From contig NZ_JAGPNL010000003.1 in the NCBI RefSeq assembly GCF_018069565.1, positions 62,001 to 126,000 of the forward strand: a DNA stretch of 64,000 nucleotides. The letters run 5' to 3'. Origin of the DNA: Streptomyces tagetis. Lineage in GTDB: Bacteria > Actinomycetota > Actinomycetes > Streptomycetales > Streptomycetaceae. The number at the start of each line of letters is the position of its first letter. Positions within the stretch are counted from its first letter, which is position 1. Shown here in pieces: positions 18,295 through 26,635 of this stretch. The notes below the pieces were generated by a model. The model saw nothing but the letters and a program-made list of their open reading frames with translations, was not told the DNA's origin and did not search any database. The position numbers and the translations under genes are program-made.

Positions 18295-19782
18295 TTAACC
18301 GGAACGCCCGAATGCGAGCGGCGGCGAGCCGGCCGCAAGGTCGGGGACGTCCCGTGTCCCGAAGGAGTGCCGGAGCGCGGAGAGCGCGGCCAGGTACCCC
18401 GGCATTCCGTGCACGCTGGGCCCCGGCGGGGTGGCCGCCGAGCACAGGTAGACCCCGGGCAGCGGCGTCCGGTGGGGATCGAGGCGCGGTACGGGCCGCG
18501 CGAGGCTCTGGTAGAGCGTCATCGCCCCCGAACCGATGTCCCCGCCCACGTAGTTGGGGTTGTACGCCTCGTACGCGGCGGCGGCGACCGACCGGTGGGC
18601 CACGACGGTGTCGCCGAAGCCGGGGGCATGGCGCTCGATGCGCGCCCGGACCAGCTCGTACGGGTCGGTGGGGTCGCCGTGGGGCACGTGCGCGTACGCC
18701 CACACCGGCCGCTTTCCGGGCAGGGCCCGGCCGGGGTCGGTCACCGCCGGGTCCACCACCAGTACGAACGGCTCCCCGGTGCGCACGCCGCGCGCGGTCG
18801 CCGTCTCCTGCCGCACCATCTCGGCGTGCGTGCCGCCCAGGTGCACCGTCCCGGCGCGGCCCACCCGCGGATCGGCCCAGGGGATCGGCTCGCAGACCAG
18901 GAAGTCGACCTTGGCGGCGCCGGGTCCGTAGCGGAACCGCTCCAGCGACCGGGCGTAGCGGCGGGGCAGCCGGCCGCCCGCCAGGGACAGCAGGCCCTTG
19001 ACGCTGGTGTCGAGCAACACGGCGCGGGCGCCGCCCAGTTCGGCCAGGTCCGTCACATGGTGCCCGGTGTGGAAGACGCCGCCGTGCGCCCTGATGTCCT
19101 CGGCCAGCGCCTCGGCGATGCGCCCGCTGCCCCCGCGCGGCAGCGGCCACCCGGTGCCGTGCGCCAGATGGCCCAGCAGCAGGGCGACGGTCGCGGAAGC
19201 CAGGCTGGGCAGCTTGCCGACCGCGTGCGTGGCGACCCCGGTGAGCAGGGCGGGTGCCTCCTCGCCCCGAAAGCGCGCCGCGCCGAGCCCGCTGCCGTGC
19301 ACCGCCGCCCGGGTTGCCAGCAGCAGGGCCGCCGCCGGTGACCTGGGCGGACGGCGCTGCCCGGAGAGGACGAGGTCGACGACGGCCTCGCTGTGCTCCA
19401 GCAGCGGGCCCATCAGCCGGCGCCAGCGGGGGCCGTCGGCGCCCAGGTGCTCACAGGTCTTCGCCAGGGAGCGGTGGGCGAGGGCGGCCCGGCCGCCGTC
19501 CAGCGGGTGGGCGTAGCTGATCTCGGGGTGCAGCAGCTCCACCCCGCGCTCGGCGAGGCCGAAGGCGCGGAAGAAGGGGGAGGCGGCGGCCATGGGGTGG
19601 ACGGCGGAGCAGAGGTCGTGCAGGACGCCGGAGTCGAAGAGCGGGGCGGTGCGCAGCCCTCCCCCGATGGTCTCGGCGGCCTCGTGCAGGGCGACCCGGA
19701 GGCCGGCGCGGGCCAGGACCACGCCGGCGGCGAGTCCGTTGGGTCCGGTGCCCACGATGGCGACGTCGGTGGTGCTCACCAC
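18295..19782 (-). CDS. FAD-dependent oxidoreductase, phytoene desaturase-like
   Basis: A 495-residue flavoprotein. The N-terminal Rossmann dinucleotide motif is 'VAIVGTGPNGLAAGVVLARAG' with the following Glu (ALHEAAE), then 'IGGGLRTAPL' and the C-terminal FAD motif 'GVYLCSAATPPGPSVHGMPG'. This is the CrtI/phytoene desaturase-like NAD(P)/FAD oxidoreductase family. In the cluster it may oxidise or reduce the modified peptide, for example a dehydro residue or the terminus. Type-B linaridin clusters are reported to contain an extra oxidoreductase and methyltransferase; matching this gene to those is inference. The start has GAGGAG upstream. No carotenoid genes are nearby. Confidence 0.78.
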   Translation of the reverse strand: MVSTTDVAIVGTGPNGLAAGVVLARAGLRVALHEAAETIGGGLRTAPLFDSGVLHDLCSAVHPMAAASPFFRAFGLAERGVELLHPEISYAHPLDGGRAALAHRSLAKTCEHLGADGPRWRRLMGPLLEHSEAVVDLVLSGQRRPPRSPAAALLLATRAAVHGSGLGAARFRGEEAPALLTGVATHAVGKLPSLASATVALLLGHLAHGTGWPLPRGGSGRIAEALAEDIRAHGGVFHTGHHVTDLAELGGARAVLLDTSVKGLLSLAGGRLPRRYARSLERFRYGPGAAKVDFLVCEPIPWADPRVGRAGTVHLGGTHAEMVRQETATARGVRTGEPFVLVVDPAVTDPGRALPGKRPVWAYAHVPHGDPTDPYELVRARIERHAPGFGDTVVAHRSVAAAAYEAYNPNYVGGDIGSGAMTLYQSLARPVPRLDPHRTPLPGVYLCSAATPPGPSVHGMPGYLAALSALRHSFGTRDVPDLAAGSPPLAFGRSG

Positions 19783-19855
19783 AGCTCCTCACTCCGGGCG
19801 GGACGGGACGGTGCTCGGTGCGCGCGGGGGACGGCCGCGCTCGGGGCCGGGCGGC

Positions 19856-21682
19856 TCACGGGGCCGCCCGGCCGGGGCCGGCCGCCGGGGCGGCGAGGCC
19901 GGGCCCGGGGCGCGGTCGCGCGCCGGCGAGGCGCCGGTACAGTTCGTCGCGCTCCATCAGTTCGTGGTGGGTGCCGGTGGCGCGGACCCGGCCGCCGTCC
20001 AGCACGACGATCCGGTCGGCGTCGACCACCGTGGAGATCCGGTGGGCGACCGCGACGACCGCGCACCGGCGGGAGACGCGGCGCAGCACCTCGCGGACGT
20101 CCCGCTCCGCGTCGGAGTCCAGGTGGGCGGTGGCCTCGTCCAGCAGCATCACGGCCGGCCGCTGGAGCAACGTACGGGCGATGCACAGCCGTTGGCGCTG
20201 GCCGCCGGACAATCCGATGCCCTGGTCGCCGAGTTCGGTGTCGAGGCCGTGCGGGAGGCGGGCGATCACCGAGGTGAGGCCGGCCATCTCCACGGCCTCC
20301 CGGACGGCGTCGTCACCGGCGTCGGGGCGGGCGTAGGTCAGGTTCTCGCGGATGGTGCCGCGCAGGGCGGCGCTGTCCTGCTGGACGTAGCCGACCAGTC
20401 CGCGGACCGTGTCCAGGGGCAGCGCCTCGATGTCCCGCCCGCCGAGCAGGACCCGGCCGGCGTCCGCCGGGTAGAAGCGCTCGACGAGTTGGAAGAGGGT
20501 GGTCTTGCCCGCGCCGGACGGGCCGACCACCGCCGTCAGCCCCCGCGCCGGGACGCTGAACGAGACGCCGTCGAGGACCCGCTCGGCCTCCGCCCGGCCC
20601 CGGCCGCGGTAGGCGAAGCGGACGTCCCGGAACTCGACCGCCGGCGCGTGCCCGGCGAGCGGTGCGAGGGGCTCCCGGCCGGCCGGGCCGTCGCTCTCCT
20701 GGGGCAGGCGGGCCAGTTCGTCCACCCGCTGGACGGCGGCCCGGCCCTGGACGAACTGGCCCACGCCCGTCACGAACATCACCAGCGGCGACACCAGGTG
20801 GAAGAGGTACATGACGAACGTGGTCAGCGCGGCCATGTCCATCTCGCCGCGGGCCACCCGGGCCATCCCGGCGCCCACGGCCACGGCGAGGGCGCCCTGC
20901 GTGCCGACGTTCACGGACGGCGTCAGCAGCGCGCTGGAGGCGGTGACCCGCAGGCCCGAACGCCGTGCCCTGGCGGCGAGTCCGCCGATGCCGGCCGCCT
21001 CGCGGGTCTCGGCGCGGGACGCCTTCACGGTGGGCAGGGCGGACAGCACCCGCTGGAGGGCGGCGGCGAAGGCGCCGGTGTCCTCCCGGTTCCGCAGGGC
21101 CGCCCGGCGCAGCCTGCGGGCGAGCGTGACGCAGAGGAGGCCGGCGGCGCCCAGACAGCCCAGGGTGAGGGCCATCAGCCACGGGTCGATGAGGACCATC
21201 AGCACCACGCCGCCGACGACGCCGGCACCGCTGACGATCAACTGGGCGAGGCTCTGCGAGAGGGCGATCCGCACCAGGGAGGTGTCGGTCACCGCGCGGG
21301 TGAGGATATCGCCCTGCGAGGAACGCCCGAACGCGGTGAGATCGGCGCGCAGAAGCCGCCCGACCAGGACCTCGCGGACATCGAGGACGATATTCTCCCC
21401 GGCCCGTCCGATGACATACGCCTGGAGCGAGGAGAAAAGCGCGCCCGCGCAGAAAAGGCCGGCGATCCGGGCGATGGGAACGGTCAGCGCAGCACCCTCG
21501 CCCGCCGCCACGATCAGTTCGCCGACGGCCCAGGGCTGGGCGAGCGAGGCCGCCACGCCCAGCAGGCCGAGCAGTACGCCGCCGAGCAGCAGACCGGTGT
21601 GGCGCCGGGCGATCCCCGCGACCGACCCCGGGTCCCGTACCGCCCCGGCGGCCGGGCACGGCTCCTGCGTACGACTCGCCAC
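19856..21682 (-). CDS. ABC transporter, fused permease/ATPase (probable peptide exporter)
   Basis: A half-transporter of 608 residues. An ABC exporter membrane domain (residues about 25-310, five to six TM helices) is followed by an ATPase with Walker A 'VVGPSGAGKTTLFQL' (about 382), signature 'LSGGQRQRL' and Walker B 'AVMLLDEATAHLD' (about 510). It should act as a homodimer. Its place in the linaridin block suggests export of, and self-protection against, the product; there is no C39 peptidase domain, so leader removal must occur elsewhere. The GTG at 21682 is preferred, with GGGGGAG upstream; the frame is open to 21712. Confidence 0.82.
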   Translation of the reverse strand: MASRTQEPCPAAGAVRDPGSVAGIARRHTGLLLGGVLLGLLGVAASLAQPWAVGELIVAAGEGAALTVPIARIAGLFCAGALFSSLQAYVIGRAGENIVLDVREVLVGRLLRADLTAFGRSSQGDILTRAVTDTSLVRIALSQSLAQLIVSGAGVVGGVVLMVLIDPWLMALTLGCLGAAGLLCVTLARRLRRAALRNREDTGAFAAALQRVLSALPTVKASRAETREAAGIGGLAARARRSGLRVTASSALLTPSVNVGTQGALAVAVGAGMARVARGEMDMAALTTFVMYLFHLVSPLVMFVTGVGQFVQGRAAVQRVDELARLPQESDGPAGREPLAPLAGHAPAVEFRDVRFAYRGRGRAEAERVLDGVSFSVPARGLTAVVGPSGAGKTTLFQLVERFYPADAGRVLLGGRDIEALPLDTVRGLVGYVQQDSAALRGTIRENLTYARPDAGDDAVREAVEMAGLTSVIARLPHGLDTELGDQGIGLSGGQRQRLCIARTLLQRPAVMLLDEATAHLDSDAERDVREVLRRVSRRCAVVAVAHRISTVVDADRIVVLDGGRVRATGTHHELMERDELYRRLAGARPRPGPGLAAPAAGPGRAAP

Positions 21683-21958
21683 GAGCGCTCCCCCCGCTTT
21701 GCCTCCGGCCACGGCCGATGCGCCCGCATCAGAAGGATGGCCCTGCCAACGAGTCCCTTCGCCAAGGTGTGCAAAGCTAACACGCCGTCCGGCCTCAAGT
21801 TATGAGTAAATTGACCGGCGGGCGGGGGTCTCCGGACGCCGGAAAAGAATGCGGGAACCGGCGCCAATTTATGCGCGTATATTCATTTGACGCTTTCCCT
21901 TGTGGACGTTCCACGGCCCCGGCCGGCCGTCCCGGCGGACGGCCGGCCACCGGCCACG

Positions 21959-22720
21959 TCACCCCCGGTGGCGGGCCGCGTTGGCGTGGATGGCCGCGCG
22001 CAGGTGCTCGGCGACGCCCGCGCCGAGCGCGTCGTAGTACGCCGTGAAGCGCTCGTCGGCCACGTACATGTCGCCAAGACACGTGTGCGTCTCGTACGAA
22101 CACGCGTAGTACCACCGGCCGATGTGCAGGCGGTGTTCCTCGGCCAGGTCCATGGCACGCCGGCCGGAGGGCGGCTCGCCCGCGGCCACCAGCGCCGCGT
22201 ACCGCCCGTTCCAGTCGTCCACCTGGGCCTGGGCGCGCTTCCAGTCCTCCTTGGTGTAGCGGGCCGTGCGCCGCCGCGACTCGGCGTACGCCTCGGTGCC
22301 GCCCCAGCGTTCCTCCGCCTCGTCGGCGTACCGCCCGGGGTCCTGGTCCCCGAACACCTCGAAGCGTTCCTCCGGCGTGAGTTCGATGCCCATCTCGCGT
22401 GCCTCCAAGGCGCGTTCCACGGCCGCCGCCATCCTCCGGAGCTGCTCGATCCGGGCGGTCAGCAGGTCGTGCCTGCGCCGCAGGTGCACCCGCGGGTCCA
22501 CGTCCGGATCGTCGAGCAGGGCGGCGACCTCGTCGAGCGGAAAGCCCAGCTCCCGGTAGAACAGGATCTGCTGGAGCCGGTCGAGGTCGGCGTCGCCGTA
22601 CCGCCGGTGCCCGGCGTGGCTGCGCCCGCCCGGCACGAGCAGACCGATGTCGTCGTAGTGGTGCAGGGTGCGCACCGTCACTCCGGCGAAGCCGGCGACC
22701 TGTCCCACGGAGTAGTCCAC
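21959..22720 (-). CDS. tipA: Thiostrepton-responsive MerR regulator TipAL (with internal TipAS)
   Basis: TipAL is a MerR-family activator that covalently captures thiopeptides and other cyclic antibiotics and switches on its own promoter. From the GTG at 22720 the protein has 253 residues: MerR HTH (1-70, 'SVGQVAGFAGVTVRTLHHYDDIGLLVP'), coiled coil (about 75-109) and the TipAS antibiotic-binding domain. Residue 110 is a Met (ATG at 22391-22393), so an internally started TipAS would have 144 residues, as in S. lividans. Cys207 and Cys214 of 'YYACSYETHTCLG', the thiostrepton-reactive region, are both present. A palindromic operator lies 38 bp upstream. It is divergent from glutamate decarboxylase. 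Confidence 0.93.
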   Translation of the reverse strand: MDYSVGQVAGFAGVTVRTLHHYDDIGLLVPGGRSHAGHRRYGDADLDRLQQILFYRELGFPLDEVAALLDDPDVDPRVHLRRRHDLLTARIEQLRRMAAAVERALEAREMGIELTPEERFEVFGDQDPGRYADEAEERWGGTEAYAESRRRTARYTKEDWKRAQAQVDDWNGRYAALVAAGEPPSGRRAMDLAEEHRLHIGRWYYACSYETHTCLGDMYVADERFTAYYDALGAGVAEHLRAAIHANAARHRG

Positions 22721-22758
22721 TTCCGCTCCTTCCCTTACCGACGTCCCCCAGGCTGGGG

Positions 22759-22775
22759 CCTCACGCGGCGTGAGG
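22759..22775 (-). promoter_or_regulatory. TipAL operator / ptipA-like promoter
   Basis: CCTCACGCGGCGTGAGG is a perfect 8-1-8 palindrome preceded on the minus strand by TTGCG. The layout matches what I recall of the S. lividans ptipA element (TTGCA, CCTCACG...CGTGAGG, then an AGGGAGCGG ribosome site). Here the ribosome site reads AAGGGAAGGAGCGG just before the GTG. It should be autoactivated by antibiotic-bound TipAL. Confidence 0.8.
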
Positions 22776-22839
22776 CGCAACTCCGCCGGAGCGCCCGCGC
22801 GAGGTGCGGGTCCGGCACGGCCGACCTACGGTCGATGGC

Positions 22840-24258
22840 ATGCCACTGCACACCGGGCCGCGACCGCCGCGGGACGACCACAGCGACCGGCGCCTCGCCG
22901 TGAACCCCTTCTTCGGCGAGGCCGACCCCGTCGGGGGCATGACACAGGCGCCGCCCGTCCACCGCCTCCCCGACGCGCCCATGCCGCCCGCCACCGCCTA
23001 CCAGCTCGTCCACGACGAACTGATGCTCGACGGGAACGCCCGGCTGAACCTGGCCACCTTCGTCACCACCTGGATGGAGCCGCAGGCCGGGGTGCTGATG
23101 GGCGAGTGCCGCGACAAGAACATGATCGACAAGGACGAGTACCCGCGCACCGCCGAACTGGAGCGGCGCTGCGTGGCGATGCTCGCCGACCTGTGGAACG
23201 CGCCCGACCCGGCGGCGGCAGTGGGCTGCTCGACCACCGGGTCCAGCGAGGCGTGCATGCTCGCCGGGATGGCGCTCAAACGGCGCTGGACCCGGCGCAA
23301 CGCCGACCGCTACCCGGGGGCGCGGCCCAACCTGGTCATGGGCGTGAACGTGCAGGTGTGCTGGGAGAAGTTCTGCAACTTCTGGGAGGTGGAGGCCCGG
23401 CAGGTGCCGATGGAGGGCGAGCGCTTCCACCTCGACCCCGAGGCCGCCGCCGCGCTGTGCGACGAGAACACCATCGGCGTCATCGGCATCCTCGGCTCCA
23501 CCTTCGACGGCTCCTACGAGCCCGTCGCCGACCTCTGCGCCGCCCTGGACGCCCTCCAGGAGCGGACCGGCCTGGACATCCCGGTCCACGTCGACGGGGC
23601 CTCGGGCGCCATGGTCGCGCCGTTCCTCGACGAGGAGCTGGTGTGGGACTTCCGGCTGCCGCGGGTCGCCTCCATCAACACCTCCGGGCACAAGTACGGG
23701 CTGGTCTACCCGGGCGTCGGCTGGGCGCTGTGGCGGGACGCGGAGGCGCTCCCCGAGGACCTGGTCTTCCGGGTCAACTACCTGGGCGGCGACATGCCGA
23801 CCTTCGCGCTGAACTTCTCCCGGCCCGGCGCCCAGGTGGTCGCGCAGTACTACACCTTCCTGCGGCTGGGCCGCGAGGGGTACCGGGCCGTCCAGCAGAC
23901 CGCGCGGGACGTCGCCATGAAGACGGCCGGCCGGGTCGAGGCGATCGGCGACTTCACGCTGCTCACCCGGGGCGACCAGTTGCCGGTCTTCGCCTTCACC
24001 ACCGCGGACCACGTGACGGCGTACGACGTCTTCGACGTCTCGCGGCGGCTGCGGGAGGGCGGCTGGGTGGTCCCGGCGTACACCCTGCCGCCGCACCGGG
24101 AGGACCTGTCCGTACTGCGCGTGGTGTGCCGCAACGGCTTCTCGACCGACCTCGCCGACCTCCTGATGGACGACCTGGAACGGTTCCTGCCCGAACTCCG
24201 CCGCCAGCCACACCCCCTGACCCGGGACAAGGGGACGGCGACGGGGTTCCACCACTAG
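22840..24258 (+). CDS. gad: Glutamate decarboxylase (PLP-dependent)
   Basis: Decarboxylates glutamate to GABA, consuming a proton. The 472-residue protein has the GAD signatures 'NLATFVTTWMEPQ', 'IDKDEYPRTAELERRCVAMLADLW', 'GCSTTGSSEACMLAGMALK' (phosphate binding), 'HVDGASGAM' (PLP-contacting Asp) and 'SINTSGHKYGLVYPG' with the PLP lysine near residue 285. The ATG at 22840 is preferred; the frame runs back to 22804. No glutamate/GABA antiporter is adjacent, so this is not an obvious acid-resistance operon. An aldehyde dehydrogenase nearby might act on succinic semialdehyde, but that is speculative. Confidence 0.92.
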   Translation: MPLHTGPRPPRDDHSDRRLAVNPFFGEADPVGGMTQAPPVHRLPDAPMPPATAYQLVHDELMLDGNARLNLATFVTTWMEPQAGVLMGECRDKNMIDKDEYPRTAELERRCVAMLADLWNAPDPAAAVGCSTTGSSEACMLAGMALKRRWTRRNADRYPGARPNLVMGVNVQVCWEKFCNFWEVEARQVPMEGERFHLDPEAAAALCDENTIGVIGILGSTFDGSYEPVADLCAALDALQERTGLDIPVHVDGASGAMVAPFLDEELVWDFRLPRVASINTSGHKYGLVYPGVGWALWRDAEALPEDLVFRVNYLGGDMPTFALNFSRPGAQVVAQYYTFLRLGREGYRAVQQTARDVAMKTAGRVEAIGDFTLLTRGDQLPVFAFTTADHVTAYDVFDVSRRLREGGWVVPAYTLPPHREDLSVLRVVCRNGFSTDLADLLMDDLERFLPELRRQPHPLTRDKGTATGFHH

Positions 24259-24286
24259 GACCGGGCAGCCTGCCGCTCCCGGGCCA

Positions 24287-24835
24287 CTAGGACCGGGCCG
24301 CCTCCTGTTCCCTCGCCACCAGGTCCCAGGCGGAGGCGCCGTCCAGCGATTCGCGGATGATGTCCGCGTGTCCGGCGTGCCGGGCCGTCTCGCGGATCAG
24401 GTGCAGGCAGAGCCAGCGGACGGAGACGCGCTCGTCCGGCGGGAACCAGGGGGCCTTCGGCAGCGGGAAGGTGTCGTCGAGGCTGGGCACGCCGCGGACG
24501 TACGCCTCCGTCTCGGCGGCGACCTCCTCCCAGTACGCGAGCTGCGAGGCGACCGTCTCGCCGCCGGTCAGCCGGAAGCTCTCGTGCCAGGTGGACTCGT
24601 CCCGGTGGACGGCCGGCGGCACCTGCCGGGCGCGGGCGATCCAGGTCTGCTCGGTCTCGGCCACGTGCTTGACCAGTCCGGCGAGCGACAGCTCACTGGC
24701 GCTCGGCCGCGACGTCGCCTGCTCCTCGGTGAGGCCGAGCACGGACCGCCGGATTCCGCCCCGCTGCTCCGCCAGGAAGGACAGGAGCGCCCCTCGTTCG
24801 TCGCCCTTCGCCTCGGCTCGCACGTGCGCGACCAT
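24287..24835 (-). CDS. DinB family protein
   Basis: A 182-residue DinB/DUF664-type four-helix bundle. Candidate metal ligands are His in 'LAGLVKHVAETEQTW' and the paired His in 'WLCLHLIRETARHAGHADIIRE', the usual C-terminal HxxxHxGxxD pattern. DinB-fold proteins in actinomycetes include mycothiol-dependent transferases, but most are uncharacterised. The ATG at 24835 gives the common MVAHVRAEAKGDER start. It converges with glutamate decarboxylase, and the 15-bp sequence CCACTAGGACCGGGC is repeated at both gene ends. Confidence 0.8.
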   Translation of the reverse strand: MVAHVRAEAKGDERGALLSFLAEQRGGIRRSVLGLTEEQATSRPSASELSLAGLVKHVAETEQTWIARARQVPPAVHRDESTWHESFRLTGGETVASQLAYWEEVAAETEAYVRGVPSLDDTFPLPKAPWFPPDERVSVRWLCLHLIRETARHAGHADIIRESLDGASAWDLVAREQEAARS

Positions 24836-24901
24836 GACCGTCCGCCTTTCGTCGGGCCCGCTCCGGGAGCGGGTCTTCCCTGCTGACACCGACGACGTTA
24901 G

Positions 24902-24936
24902 GGGCCCATGCGGTCAGCTTCTGTCCGCATGGGCCC
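24902..24936 (-). terminator. Hairpin downstream of the aldehyde dehydrogenase
   Basis: A perfect 12-bp inverted repeat (GGGCCCATGCGG at 24902-24913 and complement at 24925-24936) with an 11-nt loop lies between the aldehyde dehydrogenase stop and the DinB start, both on the minus strand. It probably ends the dehydrogenase transcript. Confidence 0.65.
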
Positions 24937-24952
24937 GCACGAGGGTAAAGGT

Positions 24953-25085
24953 CTCAGAAGTCCCCGAAGGCTCAGGAGGCGCCGAGGCTCAGAAGTCCCA
25001 GAGGCTCAGAAGGCGCCGAGGGCTCGGAAGTCCCGAGGGCTCAGAAGTCCCGAGGTCTCGGAAGTCCCCGAAGGCTCAGAAGGGG
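24953..25085. repeat. Degenerate 17-18 bp tandem repeats
   Basis: About eight head-to-tail copies of a unit like CTCAGAAGTCCCCGAAGG fill the gap after the aldehyde dehydrogenase. The last copy contains that gene's stop codon (25076-25078), so the array has grown out of the 3' end of the gene. Confidence 0.85.
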
Positions 25086-26536
25086 AAGCCGCTGCGCCCG
25101 TGCTGCACCGAGATCCACTTCTGGGTGGTGAACGCGTCCAGCATCGCCTCGCCGTTGAGCCGGCCGATGCCGGAGTGCTTCTCCCCGCCGAACGGCACGA
25201 TCGGCTCGTCGTGCACGGTGCCGTCGTTCACGTGGAACATGCCGGTGTCGATCCGCTTGGCGAAGGCGACCCCGCGCTCGACGTCCGCGGTGTGGACGGC
25301 GCCGCTCAGCCCGTACGGGGTGTCGTTGACCAGGCGGACGGCCTCCTCCTCGCCGTCGAAGGGGACGAGGAAGGCGACCGGGCCGAAGACCTCCTGGCGC
25401 AGCAGCGCCGAATCGGCCGGGAGGCCGGTGAGCACCGAGGGCTCGACGAGGTTGTCCGTGGTCGTGCCGCGCACCAGGGCGGTCGCGCCCTCGGCGAGGG
25501 CCTGCTCGACGACGCCGTTCAGGGCGTCCGCCTGCGAGGCGTTGATCACCGGTCCGATCACCGTCTCCGAGTCGCGCGGGTCGCCGGCCTTGAGGGAGCG
25601 CACCTTGGCGACGAACTTCTCGGTGAACTCCTCGGCGACCGACCGGTCGACCAGGACACGGTTGGCGGCCATGCAGACCTGGCCCTGGTGGACGTAGCGG
25701 CTGAAGACGGCGGCGTCGACCGCGTAGTCGAGGTCGGCGTCGTCGAGGACCACCAGGGCGCTGTTGCCGCCGAGTTCGAGGACGGAGCGCTTGAAGAGGG
25801 AGGCGCAGACGGTGGCCACGTGGCGGCCGACCTTGTCGGAGCCGGTGAAGGAGATCACCTTCGGCACCGGGTGCTCCAGGAAGGCGTCGCCGATCTCCGC
25901 GATGTCGGTGACGACCACGTTGAGCAGCCCGCCCGGCAGGCCGGCGTCCTCGAAGATCTTGGCGATCAGGGTGCCGCCGACCACGGGCGTGTTCTGGTGC
26001 GGCTTGAGGACGACGCCGTTGCCGAGGGCGAGGGCCGGGGCGACCGACTTCAGCGAGAGGAGGAAGGGGAAGTTGAAGGGGCTGATCACGCCCACCACAC
26101 CGACCGGCACCCGGTAGACGCGGTTCTCCTTGCCGTCGACCGGCGAGGGGATGATCCGGCCCTCGGGGCGCAGGGCCAGGTTGACGGCCTCGCGCAGGAA
26201 CTCCTTGGCCAGGTGCAGTTCGAAGGCGGCCTTCAGCCGCGTACCGCCGAGTTCCGCCGCGATGGCCTCGGTGATCTCCTGCTCCCGCTCCTCCACGAGG
26301 CGCAGGGCCTTCTCGAACACGGCGCGGCGGGCGTAGGGGTTGGTCGCGGCCCACTGCTTCTGGGCGCGCTCGGCCGCGCGGTACGCCTCGTCGACCTCCT
26401 CGACGGTGGCTATCGTGATCGAGGCGAGCTTCTCGTTGTCGTACGGGTTGAAGTCGATGATGTCCCAGGAACCGTTCCCCGGGCGCCACGTGCCGTCGAT
26501 GTACTGCTGGGCGAGGTCGGTGAAGCAGGACGTCAT
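25076..26536 (-). CDS. NAD(P)-dependent aldehyde dehydrogenase
   Basis: A 486-residue ALDH-superfamily enzyme oxidising an aldehyde to its acid. Motifs are 'GVISPFNFPFLLSLKSVAPALALGN', 'ISFTGSDKVGRHV', the catalytic Glu in 'VLELGGNSALVVLDDAD' and the catalytic Cys in 'HQGQVCMAANRVLVD' (near residue 285). The sequence resembles benzaldehyde/vanillin or succinate-semialdehyde dehydrogenases; the substrate cannot be fixed from sequence. The ATG at 26536 has GAGGGA upstream. Tandem repeats begin within its last codons. It is downstream of the XRE gene but separated by a hairpin. Confidence 0.9.
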   Translation of the reverse strand: MTSCFTDLAQQYIDGTWRPGNGSWDIIDFNPYDNEKLASITIATVEEVDEAYRAAERAQKQWAATNPYARRAVFEKALRLVEEREQEITEAIAAELGGTRLKAAFELHLAKEFLREAVNLALRPEGRIIPSPVDGKENRVYRVPVGVVGVISPFNFPFLLSLKSVAPALALGNGVVLKPHQNTPVVGGTLIAKIFEDAGLPGGLLNVVVTDIAEIGDAFLEHPVPKVISFTGSDKVGRHVATVCASLFKRSVLELGGNSALVVLDDADLDYAVDAAVFSRYVHQGQVCMAANRVLVDRSVAEEFTEKFVAKVRSLKAGDPRDSETVIGPVINASQADALNGVVEQALAEGATALVRGTTTDNLVEPSVLTGLPADSALLRQEVFGPVAFLVPFDGEEEAVRLVNDTPYGLSGAVHTADVERGVAFAKRIDTGMFHVNDGTVHDEPIVPFGGEKHSGIGRLNGEAMLDAFTTQKWISVQHGRSGFPF

Positions 26537-26569
26537 GTGATCCCTCAATCCCCTGCCGCCGAGGCAGAC

Positions 26570-26593
26570 GAAGCCGAACGGTCGCTCGGCTTC
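26570..26593 (-). terminator. Small hairpin between the XRE gene and aldehyde dehydrogenase
   Basis: GAAGCCGA (26570-26577) pairs with TCGGCTTC (26586-26593) across an 8-nt loop. It lies 43 bp after the XRE stop and 34 bp before the dehydrogenase ATG. It could end the XRE transcript or sit in the dehydrogenase leader. Confidence 0.5.
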
Positions 26594-26635
26594 ACGGTCC
26601 GGTCATATCTGATCGGACGTCATCCTACTGACGGG

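Noticed and set aside
18295..19782. A carotenoid biosynthesis gene (phytoene desaturase)
   Set aside because: No phytoene synthase, GGPP synthase or cyclase is nearby; context favours a tailoring enzyme of the peptide cluster.
22840..26536. A GABA shunt operon (glutamate decarboxylase plus aldehyde dehydrogenase)
   Set aside because: The genes are on opposite strands with a DinB gene, a hairpin and repeats between them, and no GABA aminotransferase is present.
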